Assembly (NCBI GenBank): GCA_902558815.1
Contig: CACEFF010000010.1
Span: 1 to 38,190 of the forward strand
Origin: an uncultured Pelagibacteraceae bacterium
GTDB taxonomy: Bacteria; Pseudomonadota; Alphaproteobacteria; Pelagibacterales; Pelagibacteraceae
Length of the DNA stretch: 38,190 nt
Direction: 5' to 3'
In this document: piece after piece, positions 1-8,649 of the stretch
Layout: each line of letters begins with the position of its first letter
How positions within the stretch are numbered: the first letter of the stretch is position 1
Notes under the pieces: model-generated
Database searches by the model: none
Told to the model about the DNA's origin: nothing
Seen by the model: only the letters and a program-made list of their open reading frames with translations
Translations under genes and position numbers: made by a program

Positions 1-1
1 C

Positions 2-71
2 AATCTCTATAAATAAATTTATTAAATTTAAGCTTACTGTAATTTTTTTTTTTAAAAAGATTATAGAGATT
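2..71. repeat. 11-bp perfect inverted repeat near the window start
   Basis: The arms AATCTCTATAA (2-12) and TTATAGAGATT (61-71) are exact reverse complements separated by 48 bases that include a run of T. The repeat lies downstream of the end of the B12 operon, which is transcribed leftward. It could be a weak stem or a binding site. The long spacer and AT-rich context make chance plausible. The rest of 1-172 shows no gene. Confidence 0.35.
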
Positions 72-172
72 AAATTTATTCATTAAAATGGGCTTATATA
101 ATAGTCTAATAAAAAAGTCTAAAAATTCTTTGTTTTAGTAAAGAAATTGATTTGGATCAAAATAAATGGAAA

Positions 173-703
173 TTAAGACCCTCTAAACAATTTTTGAGAC
201 AATTCACCTAAATAATTATTTGAAAAGAAAGCAATATATGAAAATAATAATGTTGAAATAATTGTATTTTTAAAAAAAGGTATTGCCATAAAATAACACT
301 CAATTAAACCACCAATATTTTTTGTATATAAGTCACCTATCAACCAAACTCCAAAATTTGATATGACGAAAAATATCAATGATCCAATAAAACCATATAA
401 AAATAAATTTCGATAATTGATCTTCATTTTAATTTTTGAAAAAATTACCGTTATTAAAATTAATGGTAAATAAACGAATAGCATATTGTCATAAAAGCCA
501 ATAAAAAAATCTCCAATAAGCATAGATACAACAAGTATAAAAATTGAGAAATAATTATCTTTAAATAAATAGCCGCTCATAATTGCAATAGTGATAATAG
601 GAGTAAAATTTGGAGGGTGGGGTATTAATCTTGAAATTACTAATATCAAAATCAAAGTAAGAGGCAAGAATTTCAAGTTAGAAAATAAATATTTGTTGAT
701 CAT
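173..703 (-). CDS. DUF6580-type membrane protein, candidate vitamin transporter component
   Basis: This 176-residue protein is almost entirely hydrophobic, with about five or six membrane segments. Near residues 25-38 it carries the motif RLIPHPPNFTP, followed by a Gly-rich helix, which I recognise as typical of the DUF6580 family. These are small inner-membrane proteins resembling S-components of ECF vitamin transporters. It is the third gene behind a cobalamin riboswitch, 34 bases after the B12-binding radical SAM gene, and no BtuCDF ABC system is seen. I infer a possible role in moving B12 or a precursor across the inner membrane. No substrate-binding residue can be named, and no ECF ATPase or T-component is in the window. 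The family call is fairly firm; the transport role is inference from context. Confidence 0.7.
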   Translation of the reverse strand: MINKYLFSNLKFLPLTLILILVISRLIPHPPNFTPIITIAIMSGYLFKDNYFSIFILVVSMLIGDFFIGFYDNMLFVYLPLILITVIFSKIKMKINYRNLFLYGFIGSLIFFVISNFGVWLIGDLYTKNIGGLIECYFMAIPFFKNTIISTLLFSYIAFFSNNYLGELSQKLFRGS

Positions 704-737
704 AAAATAATTAATTTTATTTAATCTTTATTAGTTT

Positions 738-2408
738 TTAAAGATTTAAATTTTTTATAACTGAACCTTTTTTACCGACATCAATATTTTGAAAGTTAGG
801 TTTTTCTAAAAAAGCAATACCTGGCAATTCTTTTAGAACCTCCTGCGATGGTAATTTCTTATTATTTTCTAACATAAGTTTAACCAACTCAGTAACAGTC
901 TTTTCACCTTCACCAAGCATACATAAATCTATATTTTCATCTTGAAGAACATTCTCATAATCTCCAGTAGGATATGGACCACCTACAAATATTGGTGTAG
1001 TCACACCAGACTCTCTTATAAAATCTATGGCTTTATGAACAAAATCTTTATAAAATGTCATGACACTAATTCCAATTACGTCAGGTTTAAAATCTTCAAT
1101 GATTTTTACCATTTCTGCATTGCTATCAAAATCTAACCTTGATTTAACAATTTTGCCTAAAAATTTTTCTTTCAATTCTCTATTTAAATATGACTGTAAT
1201 GCTATAAGACCTAAAGGAGGCTCCATAAGAACTCTTTCTTGAGAGTCAGCTCCAGATGAATAATATCCTGACATATTCAAAAATAAAACCTTAATAGCTG
1301 ATTTATCTTTTTTTTGTGCAGGAAATCTTTTTTTGATTTCCGTATTCAGGCTTGGAATAGTTAATTTTTTTTCATCTAAACAATTTTGAACTTTCAAATC
1401 CTCTCTTTTAATCCGAGCTATTTTTAATACGTCATCTAAACATTTAATTTTAGTAGGGAAGTAACTATTATACTTTTGATTTAATTCATCTTCACAAAAA
1501 TGTTTCATTTGATGAGGTAAAACTGAAAGAAGTCTTTCTTTATTTAGTACATAGTCTTTAAGAAAAATTGTCTTAACTCCCTTTGTAAAATCTTGTCCAA
1601 AATTCATTGATGGACTTACATCTTCATATGAAAGATCCTGAGATTTTTTAATTATTTCATCAGGCACACCCTGTTCTCTTGCAAATTTTTCTAAATCTGT
1701 GTTCGGGAATGCTCTTACAGTCAATAAATATGGAAAATGAATCCACTTCAAACTTCTTATAAAATCTAGAGTCATCATAGCTTCTTTTTCAGTTTCAGTT
1801 GGGAAACCATGCATTGCATTTAAACCTAAAACTACATGTGGATATTTTTCTGTAATGTATCTTGCATTTTCATAAAATTTATCCAAATTCAAATTTTTTC
1901 TCATAACTTTTTGCATTCTATCGGATCCACTTTCAAGTGAAATATTTACACCAATAGCTCCAGCTTCAACCATTAGATCAATGCCTTCTTTGTCAAGTAA
2001 GTCACCTTTAAGTGCACTTGGAAAAAAGAAGTTAAGTTTTAGTTTATTTTTTAAAACAAGTCTAAAAAACTCTTTAAAGTCTTTTGCTTTTACATTGAAA
2101 ATGTCATCAATGAATTCAATTCTTTTTACCCCAATATCAGAAAGAAGTTTGACCTCATCGAAAATATTATTAACCGATCTTCTAAAATGGTGCAGAGTAG
2201 TCTTGTAAACATCACAATAAAAGCATCTATAAGGACAACCTCTTGTAGCTTGAACCGCAACAGAATACTTTACTCCAGCATGCCCAATATGTTGATGATA
2301 TTTTTCGTAATCAACTAAAGATCTATCGTAAATTGGAAGAGAGTCTAAATCGTTAATTTGAGCTCTTTGTGGACTTTTGAAAACAATTTTTTTTGAAAAT
2401 GATTCCAT
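738..2408 (-). CDS. B12-binding radical SAM enzyme with permuted domain order
   Basis: The radical SAM core is N-terminal: CxxxCxxC at C58, C62 and C65 (RGCPYRCFYC), which would bind the [4Fe-4S] cluster that cleaves S-adenosylmethionine. A Rossmann-like cobalamin-binding domain follows at about residues 372-530, shown by PPLGLIALQSYL, DVIGISVMT, VGGPYP and LGEGE. In most proteins of this class the B12 domain comes first and is joined to the SAM core by a linker ending in a DLDSLPxxDR-type motif. Here that linker motif opens the protein (residues 20-29), and the protein ends just after the GIAF segment that normally leads into the linker. The order therefore looks circularly permuted. No DxHxxG motif is visible, which is common in radical SAM B12 proteins. 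Substrate is unknown; methyl or alkyl transfer is typical of the class. It sits 80 bases after the B12 receptor gene in one operon. Confidence 0.85.
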   Translation of the reverse strand: MESFSKKIVFKSPQRAQINDLDSLPIYDRSLVDYEKYHQHIGHAGVKYSVAVQATRGCPYRCFYCDVYKTTLHHFRRSVNNIFDEVKLLSDIGVKRIEFIDDIFNVKAKDFKEFFRLVLKNKLKLNFFFPSALKGDLLDKEGIDLMVEAGAIGVNISLESGSDRMQKVMRKNLNLDKFYENARYITEKYPHVVLGLNAMHGFPTETEKEAMMTLDFIRSLKWIHFPYLLTVRAFPNTDLEKFAREQGVPDEIIKKSQDLSYEDVSPSMNFGQDFTKGVKTIFLKDYVLNKERLLSVLPHQMKHFCEDELNQKYNSYFPTKIKCLDDVLKIARIKREDLKVQNCLDEKKLTIPSLNTEIKKRFPAQKKDKSAIKVLFLNMSGYYSSGADSQERVLMEPPLGLIALQSYLNRELKEKFLGKIVKSRLDFDSNAEMVKIIEDFKPDVIGISVMTFYKDFVHKAIDFIRESGVTTPIFVGGPYPTGDYENVLQDENIDLCMLGEGEKTVTELVKLMLENNKKLPSQEVLKELPGIAFLEKPNFQNIDVGKKGSVIKNLNL

Positions 2409-2488
2409 TTTAAATAGTTTATTAAATATCGTATTTAAGTAGCATATTCACATACTAATTCAACTACATATTAGCACTTAATTTAAAC

Positions 2489-4471
2489 CTAAAAACTTCT
2501 TTTTACTCCAAAATTAAAACTTCTATCCATTTGTGAATACTGAAGAGCAGTTTCATATTTTTTATCTAAAATATTGGTAATATTAAAGTAAAGATTATAG
2601 GCATTTAAGTAATTATAACTAACTGATAAATCATTAACCAAATAACTATCTAATGTTTCATCTTGAAACCCTGGAGATTTATCGCTTGTTGCGTTTCCAT
2701 TTCCGTAATCTCTTGCTTTGTCAGACCACTTGGTTCTTAAACTGATATTTAAATCCTTATAAGCAGGAACTTTTATATTTGTAATTAGATTAACTAAATT
2801 CCTAGGAACTCTTACCATTTGAGAGCCTGATTTAGTGTTATTAGGATCATCTGCATCTGCACCATCATAACTTGATGTATATGTATAATTAAGACCAAAA
2901 TTAAATATCTCATTTAACTTAAATCTAGACATTAATTCGATACCTTGTGTCTTAATAGTTGATGTTGTGTTTTGGGTACTAAAAGCACCACCTGCCGTAT
3001 TGGTTTCCCATCCCTCAAGAGCATCAAAATATTTAACATTAAAGTAAGAAAGATCTATAAATAGATTTGGACTTATAGATTTTTCAATTCCAAAATCATA
3101 ACTTTGACTTGTTTCTGCATTGACAAAAGGTATTGTTTCAGCGCTTGCTAAATGCACGTATTTCAATTCAAATAATGAAGGAAACCTATAGCCTGTTCCA
3201 TATGAAGATTTTAACTTTGTAGTCTTGTCATCAAATACATAAGCAAGTGTTGCTCGATGTGAGTCTTCATTTGACCCAGTACCTCCTGCAAGTGAATGTT
3301 CGTCGAATCTTGCACCAAAGGTACCATAAATATTATTTGTTATTCTGCTTTGATAATCAAAATATTGAGATGTAACATAAGAATTTGAATCTATTCTTCC
3401 GGTTGCATTTTTGTTATACCCCATCTGGTCATCCTCTCTCTCTATCCCAAATACAACACTGTTATCTAAATTAAAATTATAATTACCTTGGTAAAGATAG
3501 GAATATCTTTCACCATAGTAATTATCTTGTTGTTTATTACCACTATTTGGTGATCGATTATAAATCCTTTTTATGTATGTATTTGCAACAGTAAATTTAT
3601 TTGTAAGCTTCTCTATCGGTTTATAAATTAAACTAACATTTGTTGATGCTTCTACACCATCTACATCCTCACTATGATCACAAGTTGAGCAACCAAAAGA
3701 ACCTTCTATCTGCGGATGATCATATTGCAAGTATGTTTCTGCGACCCTTAGATTGCTTTTTAATTCTAATGTATCAGAAAATTTATTGCTTAAGCTAGCA
3801 ACCAATCCATTATTTCTATATCTATCTTTTTCATCGTTATGAGTCATCTGTGAAATTCCATCAGTTTGAAATCTTTGCAAACCAACATAATATCTTTTTA
3901 AGTCGTCTCCTCCTGAGAAAGATGTTGATAAGTTGTGAGTCCCATGAGAACCGGTAGTATAGTTTACATCTTTATTAAATCCTGGTTCTCCTTTTTTTGT
4001 TGTAATATGGATAGTTCCACCTATAGCTCCACTTCCATAAATTGAGCTTTGATTACCTTTTAAAATTTCAACTCTAGAAACTTGACTGGTCAAAATATTA
4101 TTAAAATCGAAATCATTAGAAACACTAGATGGATCTGACATTTTTACTCCATCAATATAAACAGTAGAATACCTTTTTGGCATACCTCTCAATTGAATAG
4201 CTGAAGATGTACCATGACCACCACTTTGAAAAAAATTTGCACTGGTTGAAGTTGTGGCAAGAGCATCACCTAAAAAATATTCACTTGAGTCTTTAAAAAA
4301 TTTTTCATCAAGAATAGTTACTGATGTTCCCACAGTAGACAAAGATTGTGGTTTTTTACTTGCAGTTATAACAATGATAGGAATGTCTTTAGCTAATGAT
4401 TTTGCTAGCATGGAAAAAACAAAAAGAATTATTAATATTGAAATTTTGAGAACTTCAAGCATTATAGTCAT
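2489..4471 (-). CDS. btuB: TonB-dependent outer-membrane receptor, BtuB-like (cobalamin uptake)
   Basis: The product is about 660 residues. A signal peptide with a hydrophobic core and an A-x-A-like end (MLAKSLA) is followed by a TonB-box-like stretch (IIVITASKK), a plug domain (LRGMPKRYSTVYIDGV, VEILKGNQSSIYGSGAIGG) and many beta-strand segments ending in a C-terminal Phe, as outer-membrane barrels do. I place the start at the ATG of 4469-4471 because an AGGAG ribosome site lies four bases upstream; an in-frame ATG at 4496-4498 lacks such a site and would add nine residues ahead of the signal peptide. The gene is preceded by a cobalamin riboswitch, which supports B12 or a corrinoid as the substrate. 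Other TonB receptor classes share the fold, so the substrate rests on the riboswitch rather than on the protein. Confidence 0.88.
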   Translation of the reverse strand: MTIMLEVLKISILIILFVFSMLAKSLAKDIPIIVITASKKPQSLSTVGTSVTILDEKFFKDSSEYFLGDALATTSTSANFFQSGGHGTSSAIQLRGMPKRYSTVYIDGVKMSDPSSVSNDFDFNNILTSQVSRVEILKGNQSSIYGSGAIGGTIHITTKKGEPGFNKDVNYTTGSHGTHNLSTSFSGGDDLKRYYVGLQRFQTDGISQMTHNDEKDRYRNNGLVASLSNKFSDTLELKSNLRVAETYLQYDHPQIEGSFGCSTCDHSEDVDGVEASTNVSLIYKPIEKLTNKFTVANTYIKRIYNRSPNSGNKQQDNYYGERYSYLYQGNYNFNLDNSVVFGIEREDDQMGYNKNATGRIDSNSYVTSQYFDYQSRITNNIYGTFGARFDEHSLAGGTGSNEDSHRATLAYVFDDKTTKLKSSYGTGYRFPSLFELKYVHLASAETIPFVNAETSQSYDFGIEKSISPNLFIDLSYFNVKYFDALEGWETNTAGGAFSTQNTTSTIKTQGIELMSRFKLNEIFNFGLNYTYTSSYDGADADDPNNTKSGSQMVRVPRNLVNLITNIKVPAYKDLNISLRTKWSDKARDYGNGNATSDKSPGFQDETLDSYLVNDLSVSYNYLNAYNLYFNITNILDKKYETALQYSQMDRSFNFGVKRSF

Positions 4472-4475
4472 ATAA

Positions 4476-4480
4476 CTCCT
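4476..4480 (-). promoter_or_regulatory. Shine-Dalgarno site that decides the receptor start
   Basis: On the minus strand this reads AGGAG within GAAAGGAGTTAT, four bases before the ATG at 4469-4471. The more upstream in-frame ATG (4496-4498) has no such motif. The site lies about 25 bases after the riboswitch aptamer, so it is the likely target if the riboswitch acts on translation. Confidence 0.6.
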
Positions 4481-4501
4481 TTCAAGAGTGTTATTCATTA
4501 A

Positions 4502-4665
4502 CGTTATGCCGAAGTTTATTGCGAATTAGATTTTTCCTGACCTTCATTCTACAACGGACTTTACTGGGTGGCACTCCGACTTTACGGTTCCAGGAAGAGC
4601 AAGTGAATTTCACACTTATTCCCCACCATGATTCAGTATGGATCAACCATTATTCATAAATTTTA
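4502..4665 (-). promoter_or_regulatory. Cobalamin riboswitch (B12 element) upstream of the receptor gene
   Basis: Read on the minus strand, the leader contains GGTGGGGAATAAGTGTGAAA, then a CUUGCUCUUCCUGGAACCGU-like stretch, then the B12-box core AAAGTCGGAGTGCCACCCAG (plus-strand 4564-4583). This fits the conserved cobalamin-aptamer core (AGYC-GGAG--CC-CCC pattern). It is much richer in G and C than its surroundings. High cobalamin would be expected to switch off the downstream receptor, radical SAM and membrane-protein genes. No U-run terminator is evident before the start codon, so translational control through the AGGAG site is more likely than attenuation. Exact aptamer edges are approximate. 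Confidence 0.9.
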
Positions 4666-4898
4666 TTAATGTCAAGCAATTAATTAGACTTAACGGGATT
4701 GTACTTTTTGAATTAGTTTATTTTTTTCTTTATTTGAAAAATGCTCCAGTATAAAAGATTGAGATTTCTAAAATTTATCCAAAATTAATTATAAAATAAA
4801 TTGAAAAATAGTATAATTATAAGACCAACACAATCTAAAGATAAAATTTATATTCAAAAATTTATCAATGTTCATTTTAAAAAAAATAAGGATAACTT

Positions 4899-5981
4899 CT
4901 GAAAAATAATTTTATAATAAGATCTGCTAAAAAAAAAGATAGAAATGAAATTCAGAAGCTTATTGATACAAGTTTTAAAAGAAATCATATATTATCTAAA
5001 AATAAAAAACTTTTTGAATGGTGCTATGGTAAAAAGAAAATAAATTGTATTGTAGCAATATTAAATCAAAAAATTGTAGGGATTTATCTTTATATTCCAT
5101 TAGATCATTTTGATGAAAGATTAAAGATTTATAAACAGTTTTTTGGTTCCTTATGGACAATAAAAGGTTTTCAAAAAGGAAAACGTTTAATTGATTCAAA
5201 TAAAAAAAAAATTTTTATTGCCCTTAGATTATTTCAAAAAACCTTTAAATTACTTAAAATTGATTTAGATATTGCAATAGGTTTAGAAAAACGTTTTTCT
5301 AAATTTCACAAATCTCAAAAATATGAAAAAATAGATAAGTTAAATCATCACTTTTTAGTTTCTCCATTCATAAATAAGTTATTAATTTTAGATAAATCTC
5401 TTTTGATCAAAACAAAAAAAATTCCAGTAAATAAAATATCAGAGGTTAATTATGAAAAAATAGAAAAAAAAGAAGATTTTAAAAAAAGTGATTTAGATCA
5501 TATATTTAAATTTCAAATTCCGATAAAGTCAAAAAAATATTTAATAAATAGGTATTTAAACCATCCAATTTATAAATATCACCTTTATGTAGTAACAGAT
5601 AAAAAGATTTCAAACATTTGTGTATTTAGAATTGTTAATTATAAAAAAGTAAATGTAGTAAGATTTGTTGACTTTATAGGTTCAAATAAATCTTTTTTAT
5701 ATCTAAAAACTTTTTTCCTTGAGATTTTAAAAATCTATAAGGCAGAATATTTAGATTTTTACAGTTATGGAATACCCGATAATATTTTAAAAAAAACTGG
5801 CCTTGTAAATAAAAAAGATTGTAATGCAATCATCCCAAATTATTTTGAACCTTTTGTTTATCAAAATATAGATATTTATTTTGGATTTAGAAAATTTAAT
5901 GCCAAAGGTAAAATAAGGATTTTTAAAGGAGATGGAGACCTAGATCGTCCTTCAATATTAAGTAAAAAGAAATTAAGTTAA
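4899..5981 (+). CDS. GNAT-like acyltransferase family protein with a non-ATG start
   Basis: An open frame runs about 360 codons from the stop at 4893-4895 to 5981. Its N-terminal part reads like a GNAT domain: IIRSAKKKD, then EIQKLI, then IVAILNQKIVGIYLY, the usual beta4 strand. There is a second, weaker repeat-like half. The first in-frame ATG/GTG/TTG is a TTG at 5403, which would remove the whole conserved first half. The best start I see is CTG at 4899, six bases after AAGGA (4888-4892). An alternative is ATG at 4868 in another frame (MFILKKIRITSEK, stop 4907) joined by a frameshift or sequencing error in the GAAAAATAAT stretch. It is the first gene of the glycan island and runs convergent to the next gene. 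Such proteins often N- or O-acylate sugars; the substrate is unknown. Confidence 0.6.
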   Translation: MKNNFIIRSAKKKDRNEIQKLIDTSFKRNHILSKNKKLFEWCYGKKKINCIVAILNQKIVGIYLYIPLDHFDERLKIYKQFFGSLWTIKGFQKGKRLIDSNKKKIFIALRLFQKTFKLLKIDLDIAIGLEKRFSKFHKSQKYEKIDKLNHHFLVSPFINKLLILDKSLLIKTKKIPVNKISEVNYEKIEKKEDFKKSDLDHIFKFQIPIKSKKYLINRYLNHPIYKYHLYVVTDKKISNICVFRIVNYKKVNVVRFVDFIGSNKSFLYLKTFFLEILKIYKAEYLDFYSYGIPDNILKKTGLVNKKDCNAIIPNYFEPFVYQNIDIYFGFRKFNAKGKIRIFKGDGDLDRPSILSKKKLS

Positions 5982-6003
5982 ATTGTTAAATTCTTTTAAC
6001 AAT
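5982..6003. terminator. Stem-loop between convergent genes
   Basis: ATTGTTAAA (5982-5990) pairs perfectly with TTTAACAAT (5995-6003) around a four-base loop, placed exactly between the two convergent stop codons. On the minus strand a T-rich run (TTTCTTTTTAC) follows the stem soon after. The stem is AT-only apart from one G-C pair, so termination strength is uncertain. Confidence 0.45.
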
Positions 6004-7306
6004 CCAAAAATTTTCTAAGATTTTTTTCTGAGTTTTGAAAATCTCCAAAGTATTTTTTACTTATTTGTTTATAATTTTTATTTTTAAATGGTAAATTAAT
6101 ATTCCCTTTGTCTATATTTTCTTTCAAAATGTTTTCAAGATGTAATTTATTTTTAACCATTAAGTTTTTTGGAAGATCAAAAGTATATTGGTTGTAAACC
6201 TTTTTTCTAAATTTTGAAAAAAAAGGTATTATTACTTTTCTTCCAGCAATAATTGCCTCTAGTATTGCCGCTGAATTCATACCGATTACTATTTGCGAGT
6301 TCTCTAAAAAAAAATGTCCTGGACCATCATTAAAGTATTTTAAATTTGGCAAATCTAAATTTTCAATTTTTTTTATATATTTGAAGTTTTCATCTTCCCC
6401 CTTTTTTGCTTTAATATAAAAATTTATATTTGGATAAATTTTTGCGAGTTTAATCATTGTATCAAATATTTCATTAATTATTGGCTGCCATGAAAGAGGT
6501 TTGTGTTTTGGAATTCCAGAGTCTGCAAAATAGTTAAACCTATTATATCTTGTTGGCATTCCTTTATATTTTTTAAAATAATAAAATAGAATATTTGTAG
6601 TTTTTGTTTGTTTAGAATTCTTTTTTATATTATGACTAAAAATTGCTCTTGGCATTCCAACCACGGATATTCTTTTAGAGATATTTTTCCATCTTTTAGC
6701 AAAATGTTGTTTTGTGTCATTGTTATAAACTGAAATTTTAGAAAAAAAAGATATATATCTATTTAAGCTTTTGTCATTGTGAATTTTAAATTCAGCTCTA
6801 GTTCTGAAACTTTCTTTAAAGTGCATGTAACATGAATTACCATTTTTATACGCATATTCTCTAAAAACAACGTCTTCGAAATAGTTAAAATTAAAAGTTA
6901 AGAATGAAAAATTTTTTTCTAAAATATTTAACCAACTAACAAGTTTTTTCATAAATATTCTATAATCTTTTTTAAAATAAAATTCTTTTTCATATTTAAG
7001 TCTAATATCTTTATGAAAATGATTGAAAATTTTACGTAAATATTTCCTATCTAAAAATAGTATTTTTTTACTAGGTGGATAATTTTTAAAAACTTGGTAA
7101 ATATCATCAACACCGCCTGTTCTGTAGGAAATTATAAGAGATTTTTTGTATTTCTTTTTATATTGAATTTTTTTTGATTTAAAAAAACTTAATTTAATCG
7201 CGAGTGCTGATAAAAAGGGAAAATTAAATAAATATCCAAAGCCAAGTAATATATGAAAAAAAAAATCTCTTAGAAAAACAATTCTTTTTTTAATCACAAA
7301 TAACAT
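5996..7306 (-). CDS. GT-B-like glycosyl/glycerophosphotransferase of surface polysaccharide type
   Basis: The 436-residue protein has a basic, hydrophobic N-terminal end that may associate with the membrane. Near its C terminus is a nucleotide-sugar-transferase signature: SQIVIGMNSAAILEAIIAGR, then KVIIPFF. This resembles the GT-B C-terminal half of capsule synthesis and CDP-glycerol glycerophosphotransferase-like proteins (a Gly/Ser-rich loop followed by an E-A-x-x-x-G-x-x helix). It is expected to add a sugar or polyol phosphate to a growing surface glycan at the cytoplasmic face. It follows the acyl carrier protein gene by 30 bases in the same direction. The donor and acceptor cannot be told from sequence, and the first 250 residues have no motif I recognise. 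Confidence 0.65.
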   Translation of the reverse strand: MLFVIKKRIVFLRDFFFHILLGFGYLFNFPFLSALAIKLSFFKSKKIQYKKKYKKSLIISYRTGGVDDIYQVFKNYPPSKKILFLDRKYLRKIFNHFHKDIRLKYEKEFYFKKDYRIFMKKLVSWLNILEKNFSFLTFNFNYFEDVVFREYAYKNGNSCYMHFKESFRTRAEFKIHNDKSLNRYISFFSKISVYNNDTKQHFAKRWKNISKRISVVGMPRAIFSHNIKKNSKQTKTTNILFYYFKKYKGMPTRYNRFNYFADSGIPKHKPLSWQPIINEIFDTMIKLAKIYPNINFYIKAKKGEDENFKYIKKIENLDLPNLKYFNDGPGHFFLENSQIVIGMNSAAILEAIIAGRKVIIPFFSKFRKKVYNQYTFDLPKNLMVKNKLHLENILKENIDKGNINLPFKNKNYKQISKKYFGDFQNSEKNLRKFLDC

Positions 7307-7336
7307 ATTGGAATTATCTTATAGTTTATTTAAACA

Positions 7337-7555
7337 TTATTTTAATAATTCAAGCAAATTAGACACTTTTGAGCATTTTGAAACTTTCATTGGATCTAAT
7401 TCCTTTACGGCTTTATCTCTAAAAAAGACCACAAACGTCATCATGGCAAGTGAATCCCAAGTTTCAAATTTGTCTAGCTCGTCTTCCATGGATACATTAT
7501 CGATTGAGGTTTCAAGTATGTGAGCTAACTCTTTTTTAAAATAATTTACATCCAT
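7337..7555 (-). CDS. Acyl carrier protein (first copy)
   Basis: This 72-residue acidic protein carries the phosphopantetheine site WDSLAMM, with Ser35 as the predicted attachment residue, and the flanking helices of an ACP. The ATG at 7553-7555 gives the normal ACP length; a longer reading from 7627 would add 24 hydrophobic residues unlike any ACP and would overlap the divergent oxygenase gene. It needs a 4'-phosphopantetheinyl transferase, which is not in the window. Its neighbours (KASIII, Rieske oxygenase, AAC(3)-fold acyltransferase) suggest a specialised carrier for an acyl group that decorates the glycan, not the housekeeping fatty-acid carrier. Confidence 0.85.
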   Translation of the reverse strand: MDVNYFKKELAHILETSIDNVSMEDELDKFETWDSLAMMTFVVFFRDKAVKELDPMKVSKCSKVSNLLELLK

Positions 7556-7608
7556 TAGCCAAAATTGTATATATAATATTCTTATAATGTCAATTTTATT
7601 CAAATTTA

Positions 7609-8646
7609 ATGATAAATAATAAGTCATCGTATTACACTTCAGAAAAAATATTTAATCTTGAAATAAATAAACTTAAATTAAATTATCCAGTCTATGTAAC
7701 TGACTTAAGTAAATTAAAAAATGAAGGTGATTTTGTTTTATTTCATTTTTATGGAGATGAATATATTGCCACAAAATCAAAAAAAAAAATATCAATCTTT
7801 CAGAATAGATGCCTACATAGATCTTTTCCCCTAAAAAAAAAAAAATATGGTAATGAAAAAATAATTTGCCCATACCATGGTTGGTTTTATAATTATGAAG
7901 GAAAATTGATTGGTATTCCGAAAAAAGATTGTTTTAAAACCTTACCTAAAAATAAATTCTTAAGTCAATTACACCCCGAAGTTTGCGGTCAATTTCTTTT
8001 TGCGTCGTATAAAAAAGGAAATTTGAAAAAAAATTTTGGAAAACTTTTTAAAGTAATTGAAAAAATTTCTAATAATATTAATAAGTCAGAATTTTCAGAT
8101 ACAATAGAATACAATGCTAATTGGAAGCTATGTGTTGAAAATTCTTTAGATGAATATCATATTGTAAATGTTCATCCAAATAATGCAGGTTATTATGGTT
8201 ATATGAAGAATTTTAAATATCATGAAGAGGGTAAAAATTTAATTTTATTTTCCTCAGAAAACCAAAAAGATTCACTAGATTATAAAAAATTTTGTAAAGA
8301 TGCTTTAGCAGGTAAAGTTGACCATAATGGATATAAAATATTCAATATATTTCCTAGCACAGCTGTAATTATCTATTTTGGGTTTGTATCATTCACAAAC
8401 TTTCACATTGTTTCTGGTAAAAAAACGATAAATAATATCGAGGTTTTTTCATTAAAAGACAAAAAAGTAAGTGATAATTATGTAAAAAAGTTTGTAGAAA
8501 ATTTTTTCACTAAACTTGTTTATGAAGATAAAGAAGTGATTGAACGTTATCAAGAAGCTTTAAATCAAAATACTTCTTATAATTTTAAAGAATATCTTTC
8601 TGTATATGAGGAAAGAATTAAAAAATTTAGGAAAGCTTTACTTTAA
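7609..8646 (+). CDS. Rieske non-heme iron oxygenase, alpha subunit-like
   Basis: The Rieske [2Fe-2S] ligands are C68-x-H70 (NRCLHRSFP) and C87-x2-H90 (CPYHGW). The catalytic domain has the mononuclear iron motif in NSLDEYHIVNVHP, with H184 and H189 as ligands and D181 as the bridging residue; an acidic residue near D307 (YEDKEVIERYQ) is the likely third ligand. At 345 residues it is near the usual length of VanA-, choline monooxygenase- and KshA-type subunits. It would hydroxylate or demethylate a substrate using O2. No ferredoxin, reductase or beta subunit is present here, so electrons must come from a partner elsewhere. It is divergent from the ACP gene and followed after three bases by an acyltransferase gene. 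The substrate is not known; an acyl chain or sugar in this locus is inferred. Confidence 0.85.
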   Translation: MINNKSSYYTSEKIFNLEINKLKLNYPVYVTDLSKLKNEGDFVLFHFYGDEYIATKSKKKISIFQNRCLHRSFPLKKKKYGNEKIICPYHGWFYNYEGKLIGIPKKDCFKTLPKNKFLSQLHPEVCGQFLFASYKKGNLKKNFGKLFKVIEKISNNINKSEFSDTIEYNANWKLCVENSLDEYHIVNVHPNNAGYYGYMKNFKYHEEGKNLILFSSENQKDSLDYKKFCKDALAGKVDHNGYKIFNIFPSTAVIIYFGFVSFTNFHIVSGKKTINNIEVFSLKDKKVSDNYVKKFVENFFTKLVYEDKEVIERYQEALNQNTSYNFKEYLSVYEERIKKFRKALL

Positions 8647-8649
8647 TTG

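Noticed and set aside
1060..2208. Plus-strand reading frames opposite the radical SAM gene
   Set aside because: They have no recognisable motifs and lie wholly antisense to a well-supported gene, so they are shadows.
7556..7627. N-terminal extension of the first ACP to 7627
   Set aside because: The added 24 residues are hydrophobic and unlike an ACP, and they would overlap the divergent oxygenase gene. The ATG at 7553-7555 gives normal length.
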